A stretch of DNA of 49,759 nt from Desulfobulbus sp. (GCF_030824455.1 NZ_JAVBXR010000030.1:1-49759); one strand, 5' to 3'; shown: positions 1 through 9,554, numbered from the stretch's first letter. Translations and numbers: made by a program. The notes: generated from the letters alone by a model not told the origin.

Positions 1-3000
1 AAACCGTTGAAGGTCAGGTCGACCGCATCGAGCCGGTCGGCAATCTTCTCCACATCCAAAAGCCCCTGGGCGATTTCGCTCCAGGCCGGCAGCGCGCCCA
101 GCGAACCGCTGACCCGGAACCCACCCTTTACCATAGGCATGTTGTCGTCAAATCCCGCATACACGCCCACGGTGTACCCGCCCTGGAAACCGAGACCGGA
201 TTGATCGGGCGTCAGCACGGGCACAAAGCCCAGGAAGGCGGCGTTGCGGTAATCGTTGGCGGTGCCGGTTTTACCCAGGAGCGGATAGGGCTGGCGCAGC
301 TTGTCCAAAATTTTCTGCCGAGCAGGGTCCTGGCTGCGCAAGCGGACGTGCTCCAGGGCGTACTTGCCGGTGCCGTAGGGAATGACGTTTTGCAGAATAT
401 TGGCTACAGCGGCCGAACTCTTGGCGTCCAGCACCCGCGTCTTGTGCGCCTGACGGGAATAGACCACCCGTCCTTCCGGGGTCTCGATGCGCTCGATGAT
501 CGCGGCGCCGTCCGGATCGACGTGGCCGTCGAGCTCGGACTGGGCCAGGGTCGCCGCGTCGGCGGCTTCGTGGCGGTAGCCGGTGACCAGGGTCTCGTAG
601 AGGCGGGTCATCTCCGACAGGGAAACCACGTTGGACCCAAGCGGCAGCGACAGCACCGGCTCGAAATTGCTGGCAACGCCGCACTCCCTGGCAAGCCGCA
701 CCATATACTGCAGACCGAGCATGATGCGGAAATCGCGGACCTCGGCGAGCACGTCCAGGGAATAGAGCTTGTCGTTGCCCACCTTGTCGCGCTCGATGCG
801 GATTTGATCATCCACCTGCTGCAGAGTCGCCGCCGAGACGACGCCGTCCAACAACACCTGCTCCCGCCAGAAGGCCTCGGATGAGACGGGATCGAGCGCA
901 GCCAGATGATCGGCCAATTCCTGCGCCCCCAGCTCCATCCAGTTGGGGGGCAGTTCGGGCCGAGAGGTGAAAATATACCGGCCCAGCGTGTCGCGAACCA
1001 GGCGGCCGCCCGTCGAGGTCGGCGCCGCAGTAACCCCGGGGTCGTCAAAAGCGGCATCCGGGTCCAACGGCGCAGGCCCGGGCAGCGGCGCCCGCCGATA
1101 GTCGACCAGACGGGGGAGGAGCGCGCGCAGGCCAAGGAATCCGTCATAGCGCAGCCGTTCCAGCTGGCGGTACTCCTCGGCGCGGTTGTCAAACACGAAA
1201 TCGGGCTGCAACGCTCGGACTGCGCTGCTGAAGGAAGCCTGCTCAAGGTATTCCCGCGACATGATGATGCCGTATTTATCGCGGATGCGTTCTTTGTACT
1301 GCTGATAGCTTTCGGTTGTTCCGTCCTCGACCCTGGGGGCCATATCCACCTGGACCGCCAACTCGCGAATCATCGGCAGGGTCAGGTGATCGGTGAGATG
1401 ATACAACAGCCAGACCGCGGCCACGTTCTCCGAGGTGACGCCGGCCCAGCTCAGGCTCACCGAGCCAAAGGGGCTGTCGTGATCCGGCTGCGGCGCATAG
1501 GGGCGATTCATATACATAAACGTCTGCCGATAGTTGCTGAGCATGTCGATCGGGCTCCAGCCCAGCTGCAACGCCGCGGCAAAAACAAAGGTCTTGAAGG
1601 TCGACCCCATCAGCCGTTTGGCGGCGGTGGCCCGGTTGTAATTGAGATTGGACATGCCGCCGCTCATGGCCCGAATGGCGCCTTCCTGGAGCACAAAGGC
1701 CGCGCCTTCCACCTGGGGAAATTTTTCCAGATCAAGCTGCAGTTCGCCGGACTCGTCGACGCTGCGGATGCTGGCGTAGATCGCGTCGCCGGCCTGCAAC
1801 TGCTTGAACAGGGCCTTGCGGTCCGCCGGACCGGAAGTTGAGGCGCCGCGACTGAGTTTGGCGTAGGCGTCGGCCAGCCGCACCAGCCCCGAACTGTCGA
1901 GTACGCCCGTAGCCCGGCCGTCGTCAAAAATGACCCGGGCCACCAATCCCTGCTCCTTGGTTTCCTTGATTTCGCCGACCACCCCAAAGACAAAATTACC
2001 GGGGACAAAGTCCTCGTCGCCGTGATATTCAAGCGCCTTGTATTCGGTCTGCACCTGCGCGCGCGCGTAGCCGCGCAGACGCACGTCCAACTGGGAAAGA
2101 TGCCGGCGCAGGGCCTGCACGGTTGCGCCCTGCATCTCCCGGTCAAGCGAGGTGATGATGTGGGCGCCTGAGGTGGAAATGTTGGAAATGCCGTTTTCTT
2201 CCAAGGTGTCGGCAATAAACGGGGTCTCCAACCCTTCCTTGACCAGATCCATGGCCGTGTTCTGGGCAAACGACATTTTCCCTTGCTTGAAGGTCAGGTC
2301 GGCGGCCTTCAACTTGGCAAACTCGTCCTCGCCGATCATCCCGGCTTTGCGCATCTTGCCGAGCACGTAGTTGACGCGCTCTTCGCCCCGCAGCCGCACC
2401 TCGTCGGCATTGGCCATATTCTTTTTGAGAAAGGGGTTGTAATAGTTGGGCCGCTTGACGCTGCCGGCAATAAAGGCGCACTCCAGCAAGCTGAGATCCT
2501 TGGGCTCCTTGTCGAAAAAATAGCGGGCCGCAACCCCAAGGCCATGTCCGTTGCCGCTGACGAAAAACTGGTTGCTGTAAAATTCGAGGATTTTTTCCTT
2601 GCTGTACTTGTGCTCCAGCCGCAGGGCAAACAGCAGTTCCTTGACCTTGGCCTCCATACTGCGGGACTCCCGCTTGAACAGGTTTTTCGCGGTCTGCTGG
2701 GTGATGGTGCTGCCGCCCTGAACAATCCTGCCCGCCTGGAGATTGGCGAGCATGGCGCGGACAATGCCGGGCACGTCAACCCCGAAGTGGGTAAAGAACT
2801 GGTCGTCCTCGGCGGCAATCAGGGCATTGACGAAATGGGGCGGCAGGTCTTTATAATTGAGGTACTGCCGGTGGATGCCCTCAAAGAGCACGCCCAGCTT
2901 GGTCTGTCCATCACGGTACAACACCGGGCTCTCGCGCCCGAGGATTTCGTTGATGTGCGACTCTTCAATTTCCGGCGCCGAAACCACGGCAATCAGATAA

Positions 3001-3083
3001 TAGAGACCGGCCGCTCCAACGGCGCCGGCAAGCAACGCAAAGAGCAGCAGGGAGACAAAACAGTATTTAAAAAATTTCAACAT
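1..3083 (-). CDS. mrcA: Class A penicillin-binding protein (PBP1A-type), C-terminus beyond window
   Basis: Bifunctional peptidoglycan glycosyltransferase/transpeptidase anchored in the inner membrane. The frame stays open to base 1, so more than 1,027 residues are visible and the C-terminus is missing. Seen: an N-terminal membrane anchor (about residues 8-32), the GT51 domain with catalytic E92 in AAEDDQFF and the GGSTITQQT motif, then the transpeptidase motifs STFK (S494), SEN (about 551-553) and KTGT (K938). SxxK and KTG are about 445 residues apart, far more than in typical PBP1A. The excess lies between residues about 565 and 785, within a stretch that is normally continuous. The ATG start gives a normal signal anchor. 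It is divergent from a lytic transglycosylase gene. The family call is firm; the exact paralogue (mrcA) is inferred. Confidence 0.93.
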   Translation of the reverse strand, partial: MLKFFKYCFVSLLLFALLAGAVGAAGLYYLIAVVSAPEIEESHINEILGRESPVLYRDGQTKLGVLFEGIHRQYLNYKDLPPHFVNALIAAEDDQFFTHFGVDVPGIVRAMLANLQAGRIVQGGSTITQQTAKNLFKRESRSMEAKVKELLFALRLEHKYSKEKILEFYSNQFFVSGNGHGLGVAARYFFDKEPKDLSLLECAFIAGSVKRPNYYNPFLKKNMANADEVRLRGEERVNYVLGKMRKAGMIGEDEFAKLKAADLTFKQGKMSFAQNTAMDLVKEGLETPFIADTLEENGISNISTSGAHIITSLDREMQGATVQALRRHLSQLDVRLRGYARAQVQTEYKALEYHGDEDFVPGNFVFGVVGEIKETKEQGLVARVIFDDGRATGVLDSSGLVRLADAYAKLSRGASTSGPADRKALFKQLQAGDAIYASIRSVDESGELQLDLEKFPQVEGAAFVLQEGAIRAMSGGMSNLNYNRATAAKRLMGSTFKTFVFAAALQLGWSPIDMLSNYRQTFMYMNRPYAPQPDHDSPFGSVSLSWAGVTSENVAAVWLLYHLTDHLTLPMIRELAVQVDMAPRVEDGTTESYQQYKERIRDKYGIIMSREYLEQASFSSAVRALQPDFVFDNRAEEYRQLERLRYDGFLGLRALLPRLVDYRRAPLPGPAPLDPDAAFDDPGVTAAPTSTGGRLVRDTLGRYIFTSRPELPPNWMELGAQELADHLAALDPVSSEAFWREQVLLDGVVSAATLQQVDDQIRIERDKVGNDKLYSLDVLAEVRDFRIMLGLQYMVRLARECGVASNFEPVLSLPLGSNVVSLSEMTRLYETLVTGYRHEAADAATLAQSELDGHVDPDGAAIIERIETPEGRVVYSRQAHKTRVLDAKSSAAVANILQNVIPYGTGKYALEHVRLRSQDPARQKILDKLRQPYPLLGKTGTANDYRNAAFLGFVPVLTPDQSGLGFQGGYTVGVYAGFDDNMPMVKGGFRVSGSLGALPAWSEIAQGLLDVEKIADRLDAVDLTFNG

Positions 3084-3702
3084 GGTCACCAGCACCGCCT
3101 GGCGGCGCAAAGGGGAGGCGCATCACGCGATGTCCGCGTAAAAATTCAGACTGAGTCAGGGGCGACGGCTTGGCACAACCCGCGCCTTTTACAGGTCGGC
3201 AAAGATACCAGACCTTGGTTTCGACAGAAACAAAAACCTGTGGTTGCGGTAAGCGATCCGAGCTGCAGGCGTTTTTTTTTACTGTCGCCAAAAACGAACG
3301 CAACGAGCGAAAAGCGATCCGCCTGCCTCATGCATCGGTGATGCGCTCTTGCCCCCCATTTCCAGGGTCGGGCACGAGCATCGTTCCGATAAGTCAAAGC
3401 AATCCGAGCCGTTGCATCCGCAGAGATCGCATGGGCCCACTCGGCCGCAGCCCCTGACGCGCACCTTAAAAGCGGAGGCCGGAAATTCGGAAAAAGTACA
3501 TTTTCTCACAAGAATGCAAGGATAACTTCATCGGTTCGGTGAGAAAAACCACGGGGGCCAAGCAGTTTTGCTTGTCTTCCATTTTTCTTTAATGTTAAAA
3601 GAAGTAATTGATTTCGCATTTTGTGTTCATCGTTTTGTTGATCGCAGATAAAACAATATCATTTCAATGCAATACAAGGTTGCACAAACCCCACTACTAC
3701 AT
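3084..3702. other. Long divergent intergenic region, no gene recognised
   Basis: About 620 bases between the PBP and the lytic transglycosylase, transcribed away from each other, so both promoters should lie here. The half near 3540-3660 is AT-rich. I saw no clear consensus promoter and no tRNA (no T-loop signature). A run of nine T at about 3271-3279 and several short inverted repeats (for example GCATC-GGT-GATGC near 3333-3345) occur, but they do not form a recognisable RNA family. Short ORFs here overlap one another on both strands and look spurious. Confidence 0.5.
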
Positions 3703-5595
3703 ATGAAAATATTGCCCGTTCTGCTTACCTACTGTTGTATCGGCCTTCTTTGTATTTCACTTTCAGCCTGCTCGTCCCATTCTAAAAAATCAGCATTGCA
3801 CAAATCGGGCGCAGCGGCTTCTTCCTCTGATTCCGACAACGATGAAATTTCCTCGGCAGAACCCGAGGAAACGGCGCAGGAAGAATTGGAAGCGCTCAAT
3901 CGCCCGGGGGCTTGGGAATACGGCCTCAGTTCCCATGAAAAATATTCCCTGGAACAGGCCGGCATCGACCCGTCAAAGTATGATTTCCCCATTGCTCTGA
4001 ACAAACAGGTGCTCTACTACCTGGAGCTGTTTCAGGGCAAGCAGAGAAATTATTTCACCCAGTGGTTGGCGCGGTCAACGGCCTACCGCCCCTTTATCGA
4101 GGCGGAACTGAAAAAGGCCGGGCTTCCCCGCGATCTCGTTTTCCTGGCGATGATCGAATCTGGATATAACCCCTCCGCCTACTCTCCGGCCGACGCCTGC
4201 GGACTGTGGCAGTTTTTGGAAGGCACGGGCCGCGATTTTGGTCTCAAAGTCGACCCCTGGGTTGACGAGCGACGCGAACCCGAAAAAGCGACCAAAGCCG
4301 CCATCCGCTATCTGTCTCGCCTCCACGCTCAATTTGACGACTGGTATCTTGCTGTGGCCGCCTACAACGCCGGCGAAGGCAGAATCGACAACGCCATCAC
4401 CACCTACAACACCAAAGATTTCTGGGAGATCGCCGCTTCAGAAGGCATCTTTCTGGAAACCAAACGCTATGTGCCCAAACTGATCGCCGCAATCATCATT
4501 GGCCGCAATCCTGAAAAATACGGCTTCACCGACGTCAAGTATCATGAGCCGAGACAGTACGAAACCATCAAGGTGCCAGGCGGCGTTGATCTGGAAGCTG
4601 TTGCCGTCACGGCCAACACCTCCGCCAAGCAACTGCGATCGTTTAACAACGAGTTGCGCAAAAACCAAACCCCGCCAAAACATGAGTACACCCTCCGCGT
4701 CCCTATCGGCGCAAAGGATTTGATCGCCGCCAATCTGGACAAATTGCGCCCTGTGACCCGAACCGTATACGCCACGCACACCGTCAAGAAGGGCGAGACG
4801 TTGACCACCATCTGCGGCCTGTACAACATCAACAAAACCACGTTGCTGAAAGCCAACAACTTGCGGACCGCGCAGCTGAAAAAAGGCCTGCGGCTCCAAA
4901 TTCCCACCACCTCCACCAAATATGTTCTTTTGAAAGAGGGCGAGCAGCCCGAAGAACTCGCGGCTAACAAGGGTGCGAAATCGGAGAAAACCCTCAAGGC
5001 GGAGAAAGCGGAAAAGAGCACTCCCCAGATAGTGACGCACCGGATCAAATCCGGTGAAACCGTGGCGGCATTGGCCAAGCAGTATCAGGTTTCGGTTAAG
5101 GACATCTTGAAGTGGAACAAAATTGCCAGCCTTGACAAGGTGAAGAAAGGGCAGCTCCTATCCATCCAACCTAATCGTCCGGAACCACAAGTCGTGGCCG
5201 CCGTTGCAAAATCGGTCGCAACACCTGCTGAGAAATCAGCGGCGCAAATTCCCACCCTTGGAGCTTCGCAAAAACGGAGCGTCGCCAAGACGGAAAACGT
5301 CAAGCAACCAGCAATCGTGCCGTCGCCGAAGACGGCGCCTGCAGCCAAACAGTCCACGCCCCCTGCGATGGTCGCCAAAGCCTCGAAAACAACCCCTGCA
5401 GCCAAACAGCCTGCAGCCCCTGTGGTTGTTGCCAAAACCTCGAATCCTCCGACTTGGTATGTGATCAAAAACGGCGACACCCTCGCCACTATTGCCCAAA
5501 GATTCCAGACCTCGGCCCAAGATCTGCGCGCCTTGAACAAACTCAGCGGCAACACGCTGCAAACCGGCAGCAAACTGCTCGTCAAAAAAGGCTGA
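3703..5595 (+). CDS. mltD: Membrane-bound lytic murein transglycosylase D-like lipoprotein with LysM repeats
   Basis: Cleaves the MurNAc-GlcNAc bond of peptidoglycan to give 1,6-anhydro ends; probably an outer-membrane lipoprotein. The 630-residue product begins with a signal peptide ending in a lipobox, LSAC (Cys about 23). The SLT domain covers about residues 100-270, with the catalytic Glu at E152 (MIESGYNP) and the usual ACGLWQF motif. A degenerate LysM-like stretch (about 285-345) is followed by three clear LysM repeats (about 356-400, 445-490, 585-630). An Ala/Pro/Lys-rich linker with repeated PAAKQ units precedes the last one. Start: the ATG at 3703 puts Met directly before the signal peptide; an in-frame ATG at 3667 would add 12 residues. 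Neither has a good ribosome-binding site. A GC-rich hairpin follows the stop. Confidence 0.92.
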   Translation: MKILPVLLTYCCIGLLCISLSACSSHSKKSALHKSGAAASSSDSDNDEISSAEPEETAQEELEALNRPGAWEYGLSSHEKYSLEQAGIDPSKYDFPIALNKQVLYYLELFQGKQRNYFTQWLARSTAYRPFIEAELKKAGLPRDLVFLAMIESGYNPSAYSPADACGLWQFLEGTGRDFGLKVDPWVDERREPEKATKAAIRYLSRLHAQFDDWYLAVAAYNAGEGRIDNAITTYNTKDFWEIAASEGIFLETKRYVPKLIAAIIIGRNPEKYGFTDVKYHEPRQYETIKVPGGVDLEAVAVTANTSAKQLRSFNNELRKNQTPPKHEYTLRVPIGAKDLIAANLDKLRPVTRTVYATHTVKKGETLTTICGLYNINKTTLLKANNLRTAQLKKGLRLQIPTTSTKYVLLKEGEQPEELAANKGAKSEKTLKAEKAEKSTPQIVTHRIKSGETVAALAKQYQVSVKDILKWNKIASLDKVKKGQLLSIQPNRPEPQVVAAVAKSVATPAEKSAAQIPTLGASQKRSVAKTENVKQPAIVPSPKTAPAAKQSTPPAMVAKASKTTPAAKQPAAPVVVAKTSNPPTWYVIKNGDTLATIAQRFQTSAQDLRALNKLSGNTLQTGSKLLVKKG

Positions 5596-5601
5596 TGTTT
5601 T

Positions 5602-5624
5602 CTGGCGGGCCTCACGCCCGCCAG
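5602..5624 (+). terminator. Hairpin after the lytic transglycosylase gene
   Basis: CTGGCGGG and CCCGCCAG form a perfect 8-bp GC-rich stem around a 7-base loop, 7 bases after the stop codon. No long T-tract follows, so it may be a weak intrinsic terminator or a 3'-end stabilising structure. Confidence 0.45.
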
Positions 5625-5654
5625 CATTTCAGAACGCTTTCCCTTTCTGCCTTC

Positions 5655-5683
5655 TTGCCTAACCCGATAGTCGTCTCTATTGT
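5655..5683 (+). promoter_or_regulatory. Candidate sigma-70 promoter for the SDR gene
   Basis: TTGCCT (5655-5660), a 17-base spacer and TATTGT (5678-5683), about 33 bases before the SDR start codon. It matches the consensus moderately and was found by eye. Confidence 0.35.
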
Positions 5684-5715
5684 TGTTTCACCTTTACAGA
5701 GAGGAGTATCGCCCT

Positions 5716-7155
5716 ATGACCACCGTTCTGCTCACCGGAGCCACCGGGTACATTGGCCGCCGTCTGGAAAAAACGCTTCGTGAACGCGAGAATGTTTCGT
5801 TGCGGTTGCTTGTACGCAGCGCCCGAAAACTCACCGCCAAGACCCGTCAACACGCAACCGTCATTGAGGGCGACACCTTCAACAAACAAGCTTTGCAACA
5901 GGCCCTCGAAGGCGTGGACACCGCCGTGTATCTCATCCACTCCATGGGCAAAGGGCCTGATTTCAGCCGACTCGACCGAGACAGCGCTGAAAATTTCCTC
6001 GCCGCCTGCCTGGAACAAGGGGTGCAAAAAATCATTTACCTTGGCGGGCTCGGCCTTGTGGACTCGTCATCGGCCCATTTGGCCAGCCGCAGAGAGACAG
6101 GCGAAATTCTCGCCAGCCGCCCTGACCGCATCCGCACCCTCTGGTTCCGCGCCGGCGTGATCATTGGCTCAGGCGGCGCCAGTTTTGAAATGGTGCGCCA
6201 TCTGGTGGAAAAGTTGCCGGTGATGATCACGCCCCGATGGGTCAACACGTTGACCCAGCCCATCGGCGTCGACGATGTGGTCGCCTATCTCACTGCGGCC
6301 CTTTGCCTTGATCCAGCGGAGAATCTGGTGGTGGACATCGGCGCGCCTGCCATGAGTTTTCTGGACATGCTGACCCAAACCGCTCAAGTCATGGGCTTGC
6401 GGCGCTGGATTTTCCCGGTCCCCCTGTTGAGCCCACGCCTCAGCTCGTATTGGCTGACCCTGCTCACCCCGGTGCCTTACAAAATTGGGGCGGCGTTGGT
6501 TGAAGGACTTAAATCGGAAACCCTGGTGCAAAACGACCATGCCCAACGCTTTTTCCCGGAGATTCAGCCCATGTCGTTTCTACAGGCCGTCGGCCAGGCA
6601 ATCCGCGAAATGGAGCAGGATTTGGTGATCAGTCGCTGGTGCGATTCCAGCCCAGGCGCGACGTGCGACGTCAGCGAACAACCAAGTCCCGGCCAATCGA
6701 TCTTTCGCGATGTGCAAACCGTGCCCTTCGCCGGAGCCAAGGCTGAGCAGGTTTTCGCCTCAATCATCAGTCTCGGCGGCGAAAACGGCTGGTTTTCCTA
6801 CACCTTTCTCTGGCAGTTGCGCGGTTGGCTGGACAAAGCCGTCGGCGGTTATGGGCTGAACCGAGGTCGACGCACTGCGGCTGACCTACGGGTGGGCGAC
6901 GCCCTGGACTTCTGGAAGGTTGCCGACCTTGTTCCCAACAAGCGCTTGCTCCTCCAGGCCCAGATGAAACTGCCCGGCAAAGCCTGGCTGGAATTTGATC
7001 TGCAGCAGGACGCCTTGGTGCAAACGGCCCACTTCATTCCCCACGGACTCTGGGGCCGTCTCTACTGGTATGCGGTTTTACCGTTTCACGCCTTCATCTT
7101 CCCGAATCTGTGCCAAAAAATTGTGGATCGCGCCCGTTCAATGCCTCCATCTTGA
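5716..7155 (+). CDS. NAD(P)-binding SDR-like oxidoreductase with C-terminal DUF2867 domain
   Basis: A 479-residue protein of the atypical/extended SDR type. The N-terminus carries the dinucleotide-binding motif TGATGYIG within the first 20 residues, and the first 270 residues resemble NmrA/complex I NDUFA9-like SDRs (YLIHSMG, DVVAYLTAAL). The C-terminal 160 residues look like a DUF2867/SRPBCC-type module (WFSYTFLWQLRGWLDK, then PNKRLLLQAQMKLPGKAWLEF). The substrate is unknown. The chosen ATG at 5716 has AGAGGAG about 9 bases upstream; the frame is open back to 5680 but without signals. It appears to be a single-gene unit between a hairpin and the TraB gene. The fold call is firm; the function is not. 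Confidence 0.85.
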   Translation: MTTVLLTGATGYIGRRLEKTLRERENVSLRLLVRSARKLTAKTRQHATVIEGDTFNKQALQQALEGVDTAVYLIHSMGKGPDFSRLDRDSAENFLAACLEQGVQKIIYLGGLGLVDSSSAHLASRRETGEILASRPDRIRTLWFRAGVIIGSGGASFEMVRHLVEKLPVMITPRWVNTLTQPIGVDDVVAYLTAALCLDPAENLVVDIGAPAMSFLDMLTQTAQVMGLRRWIFPVPLLSPRLSSYWLTLLTPVPYKIGAALVEGLKSETLVQNDHAQRFFPEIQPMSFLQAVGQAIREMEQDLVISRWCDSSPGATCDVSEQPSPGQSIFRDVQTVPFAGAKAEQVFASIISLGGENGWFSYTFLWQLRGWLDKAVGGYGLNRGRRTAADLRVGDALDFWKVADLVPNKRLLLQAQMKLPGKAWLEFDLQQDALVQTAHFIPHGLWGRLYWYAVLPFHAFIFPNLCQKIVDRARSMPPS

Positions 7156-7281
7156 CGAACAGTTAATAATCGCCCCCTGTGTTCAGATGGGATGGGGCAA
7201 GGAATTCATCCCCCTTCCGGCCAAAGTAGGGTACATTGCGCCGCGTATTCTTTATTGGCAGCCTTTTCCCCAACCTCTGTG

Positions 7282-8478
7282 ATGACAACGACCTCTTTTC
7301 CGCAACAGCAATACCCCGACGACGTCGCGGTCATTACTCTGGCCGACAAGACCATTCTCCTGGTCGGGACAGCCCATATTTCCCAGCAATCGACCGATTT
7401 AGTCAAAAAAATTATCGAGCAGGAATGCCCGGACGCAGTTTGCATTGAGCTGGACGACAAGCGCTACGCAGCTCTTTCCAAACGCGCCCAATGGGAAAAT
7501 TTAGATCTCAAGCAAGTTGTGCGCAGCAAGCAATTGGCCACCCTGATGGTCAACCTGATCCTGGCCGCCTATCAAAAAAAATTGGGGGGCCAGCTTGGCG
7601 TTATGCCGGGCGCCGAATTGCTTACCGCGGCCCAGACCGCGGAACAACTCGGCATCCCAATGGCCCTCTGCGACCGCGATGTTCGCGTCACCCTCCGTCG
7701 CGCCTGGCGCGCCACCTCCCTTGTCAAAAAGGGCTACCTGCTGGCGACCCTGCTGACTTCGCTTTTCGACACCACCGAACTGGACGAGGAGAGGCTGACG
7801 GAAATGCGCCGCAAGGACGTGCTCTCCGAACTGATCAACGAACTCGGAGCCGCACTCCCCCACACCAAAGCGGTGCTGATCGACGAGCGGGACGTCTATA
7901 TGGCGGAAAAAATCAAACAAACTGCGGGCCGGCGACTGGTTGCGGTGGTTGGCGCCGGGCACATGGAGGGCATCAAGCGGGTTATCGAGCAGGACAACAG
8001 CGATCAGTTGGAGGCTATCGGCTCGATTCCGCCCATCGGCAAGACCGGCAAAATCCTAGAGTGGGCCATTCCCGCCCTGATCGTGCTCTCGCTGCTGCTG
8101 ATTGGCCTGCGCCAAGGCGCCGACGAGTTTGCTGCCAATGCGGTCTATTGGATCCTGGCCCACGGCATTCCCTCGGCCTTGGGCGCCTTGATAGCTCTTG
8201 CCCACCCGGCGACCATTGTCTCAGCCTTTGCCGCCGCCCCGGTGACCAGCCTGTCGCCTTTGATCGGCGCAGGGTATGTCTGCGCCTTTGTGCAGGTCAT
8301 GACTTGCCCGCCGATCGTCCGGGAATTTGAAGCCGCAAGTCAGGACATCAGCGCCTTTACGGGTTGGTGGCGCAACAAGCTGCTTCGCATTTTTCTCGTC
8401 TTTCTCCTCACCACCTTCGGCTCCAGTCTCGGCACCTGGATCGGCGGATATCGTATTTTCAACACTCTGATCAACTGA
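7282..8478 (+). CDS. TraB/PrgY-family membrane protein
   Basis: A 398-residue protein of the TraB family (named for an enterococcal pheromone-shutdown protein; related to TIKI/GumN proteins). Seen: an N-terminal GTAHIS motif (about residues 28-33), an acidic ELDDKRY motif, and a GAGHMEG motif (about 223-229), which together form the family's presumed metal-binding active site. The C-terminal third (about 255-398) has four or so hydrophobic segments, so the catalytic domain is membrane-tethered. The substrate is unknown. The start at 7282 places the first conserved strand close to the N-terminus; an in-frame start at 7192 adds 30 unconserved residues. No clear Shine-Dalgarno sequence or terminator flanks it. 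Confidence 0.85.
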   Translation: MTTTSFPQQQYPDDVAVITLADKTILLVGTAHISQQSTDLVKKIIEQECPDAVCIELDDKRYAALSKRAQWENLDLKQVVRSKQLATLMVNLILAAYQKKLGGQLGVMPGAELLTAAQTAEQLGIPMALCDRDVRVTLRRAWRATSLVKKGYLLATLLTSLFDTTELDEERLTEMRRKDVLSELINELGAALPHTKAVLIDERDVYMAEKIKQTAGRRLVAVVGAGHMEGIKRVIEQDNSDQLEAIGSIPPIGKTGKILEWAIPALIVLSLLLIGLRQGADEFAANAVYWILAHGIPSALGALIALAHPATIVSAFAAAPVTSLSPLIGAGYVCAFVQVMTCPPIVREFEAASQDISAFTGWWRNKLLRIFLVFLLTTFGSSLGTWIGGYRIFNTLIN

Positions 8479-8526
8479 TGGCCAGGCCGCTGCGCCGCCA
8501 TCGCACCCCACAACTCAAATAACTTT

Positions 8527-8856
8527 ATGAACGAAACAGAAACAACAGCATCGACAGTCACGCTAACCAATGGACAAAAAAAAGCCCTCCGCGGCCTGGG
8601 CCATCACCTGGAACCCGTGGTCTACGTCGGCAAGGAGGGGTTCTCCCCTGCCCTGCTCAAATCCATGGAAGCGGCGTTCAAAGCCCATGAACTGATGAAA
8701 ATCAAACTAGGACAGAATTGTCCGGTGGAACGAAACGAGGCCGGCAATCAATTGGCGCAGTTAACCGGGGCGGCCTTGGTGCAGGTTATCGGTCGCATGA
8801 TCCTGCTCTTTCGGCCCAACCCAGACCTCCCCCCAGGCAAACGGATCACTGTTTGA
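8527..8856 (+). CDS. yhbY: YhbY-family RNA-binding protein
   Basis: A small (109-residue) CRM-domain protein, a family associated with ribosome assembly (large-subunit precursors) in bacteria. Diagnostic stretches are LTNGQKKALRGLGHHLEPVV, VGKEGFSP and the ending GRMILLFRP. A 15-residue Thr/Glu-rich N-terminal extension precedes the domain. It starts 48 bases after the TraB gene on the same strand and may be cotranscribed with it; no independent promoter was seen and the ribosome-binding site is weak. Confidence 0.9.
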   Translation: MNETETTASTVTLTNGQKKALRGLGHHLEPVVYVGKEGFSPALLKSMEAAFKAHELMKIKLGQNCPVERNEAGNQLAQLTGAALVQVIGRMILLFRPNPDLPPGKRITV

Positions 8857-9060
8857 ATGGAAACCCTTGAGCCGGCAAAGGAAGACGGTTCAGCATCAGG
8901 GGTTGTTGATTATTGCAACATTTGCCGCGCCAGCACTGGGCATCGACCAAGGTTGGAATTCCCTTTTCTCTGGAGGTTTTTTGGGCAAGGAGCGTGGCCG
9001 AGGCCAGACAGCGTGAAGAGCAAGCAAATGGGTTAAGCGCGGGAAAAACGAAACGATGCG

Positions 9061-9090
9061 TATCTCCTGAGGCAGAGGCCTCAGGAGATA
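9061..9090 (-). terminator. Inverted repeat after the gamma-glutamylcyclotransferase gene
   Basis: Perfect 12-bp stem (TATCTCCTGAGG / CCTCAGGAGATA) with a 6-base loop, 23 bases beyond the stop codon of the leftward gene. Read leftward it is followed by a T-rich stretch (CGTTTCGTTTTT), so it is a plausible intrinsic terminator. It could also protect the convergent yhbY transcript. Confidence 0.55.
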
Positions 9091-9113
9091 GCTGGATGGA
9101 GTGCCTGAATAGG

Positions 9114-9554
9114 TTAGAGATCGCCTCGGTCAAACAGATCGCGGCGATCTTCAACAAACCAGTGGATGAATTTTTCCAGACCGTTTTGGAGAAATCGGTC
9201 AAAATCCCAAGGGTCGCTGGACAACAACTTGCGGCAATCCTCTTTGATCGCGTAGGCGTAGGCTTCTTGACAGGAGCCGTCGATCATGCTCACCTGGACA
9301 ATCACCCGTTCGTATTTGTCGCCCTCAAAGGCATCGAGTTTTTCCATGGCCTGCTCGTTCAGCCCCCAGTACAATTTACCGGATACGGAAGAATCCTCCA
9401 GGCGAATGATTCCAGGATACTCTGAGCCGCGCACGCGAAACCGCGCCCAGTTGTTGAGTGTTGCTTCCTGGCCGGCATAGGCCTGGCCGGTGACGGCCTT
9501 CATCACAAGTGGCGACTGCAAGGTTCCATAACAAAATAACGCACTCTTCTCCAT
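9114..9554 (-). CDS. Gamma-glutamylcyclotransferase (AIG2-like) family protein
   Basis: A 146-residue protein of the GGCT/AIG2 fold, which cyclises gamma-glutamyl amines to 5-oxoproline in characterised members. Seen: the glycine-rich start motif YGTLQ (residues 9-13), the typical GxLYWGLN strand (about 59-66) and the probable catalytic acid E77 in DAFEGDKYER. The C-terminal 40 residues (WDFDRFLQNGLEKF) match the usual tail of bacterial AIG2-like proteins. It stands alone on the minus strand between yhbY and glyA, with its own downstream hairpin. The actual substrate is unknown. Confidence 0.85.
   Translation of the reverse strand: MEKSALFCYGTLQSPLVMKAVTGQAYAGQEATLNNWARFRVRGSEYPGIIRLEDSSVSGKLYWGLNEQAMEKLDAFEGDKYERVIVQVSMIDGSCQEAYAYAIKEDCRKLLSSDPWDFDRFLQNGLEKFIHWFVEDRRDLFDRGDL

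Noticed and set aside
201..1841. Plus-strand frames of 227 and 311 residues over the PBP gene
   Set aside because: Antisense to clear GT51 and transpeptidase sequence; no motifs of their own.
3084..3702. Possible 6S RNA, SRP RNA or tRNA in the long intergenic region
   Set aside because: A few short hairpins and a D-arm-like string exist, but no T-loop, no SRP tetraloop core and no convincing 6S closing stem could be drawn.
8913..9425. 170-residue plus-strand frame over the cyclotransferase gene
   Set aside because: It runs antisense to the clearly conserved AIG2-like protein and through its terminator hairpin.
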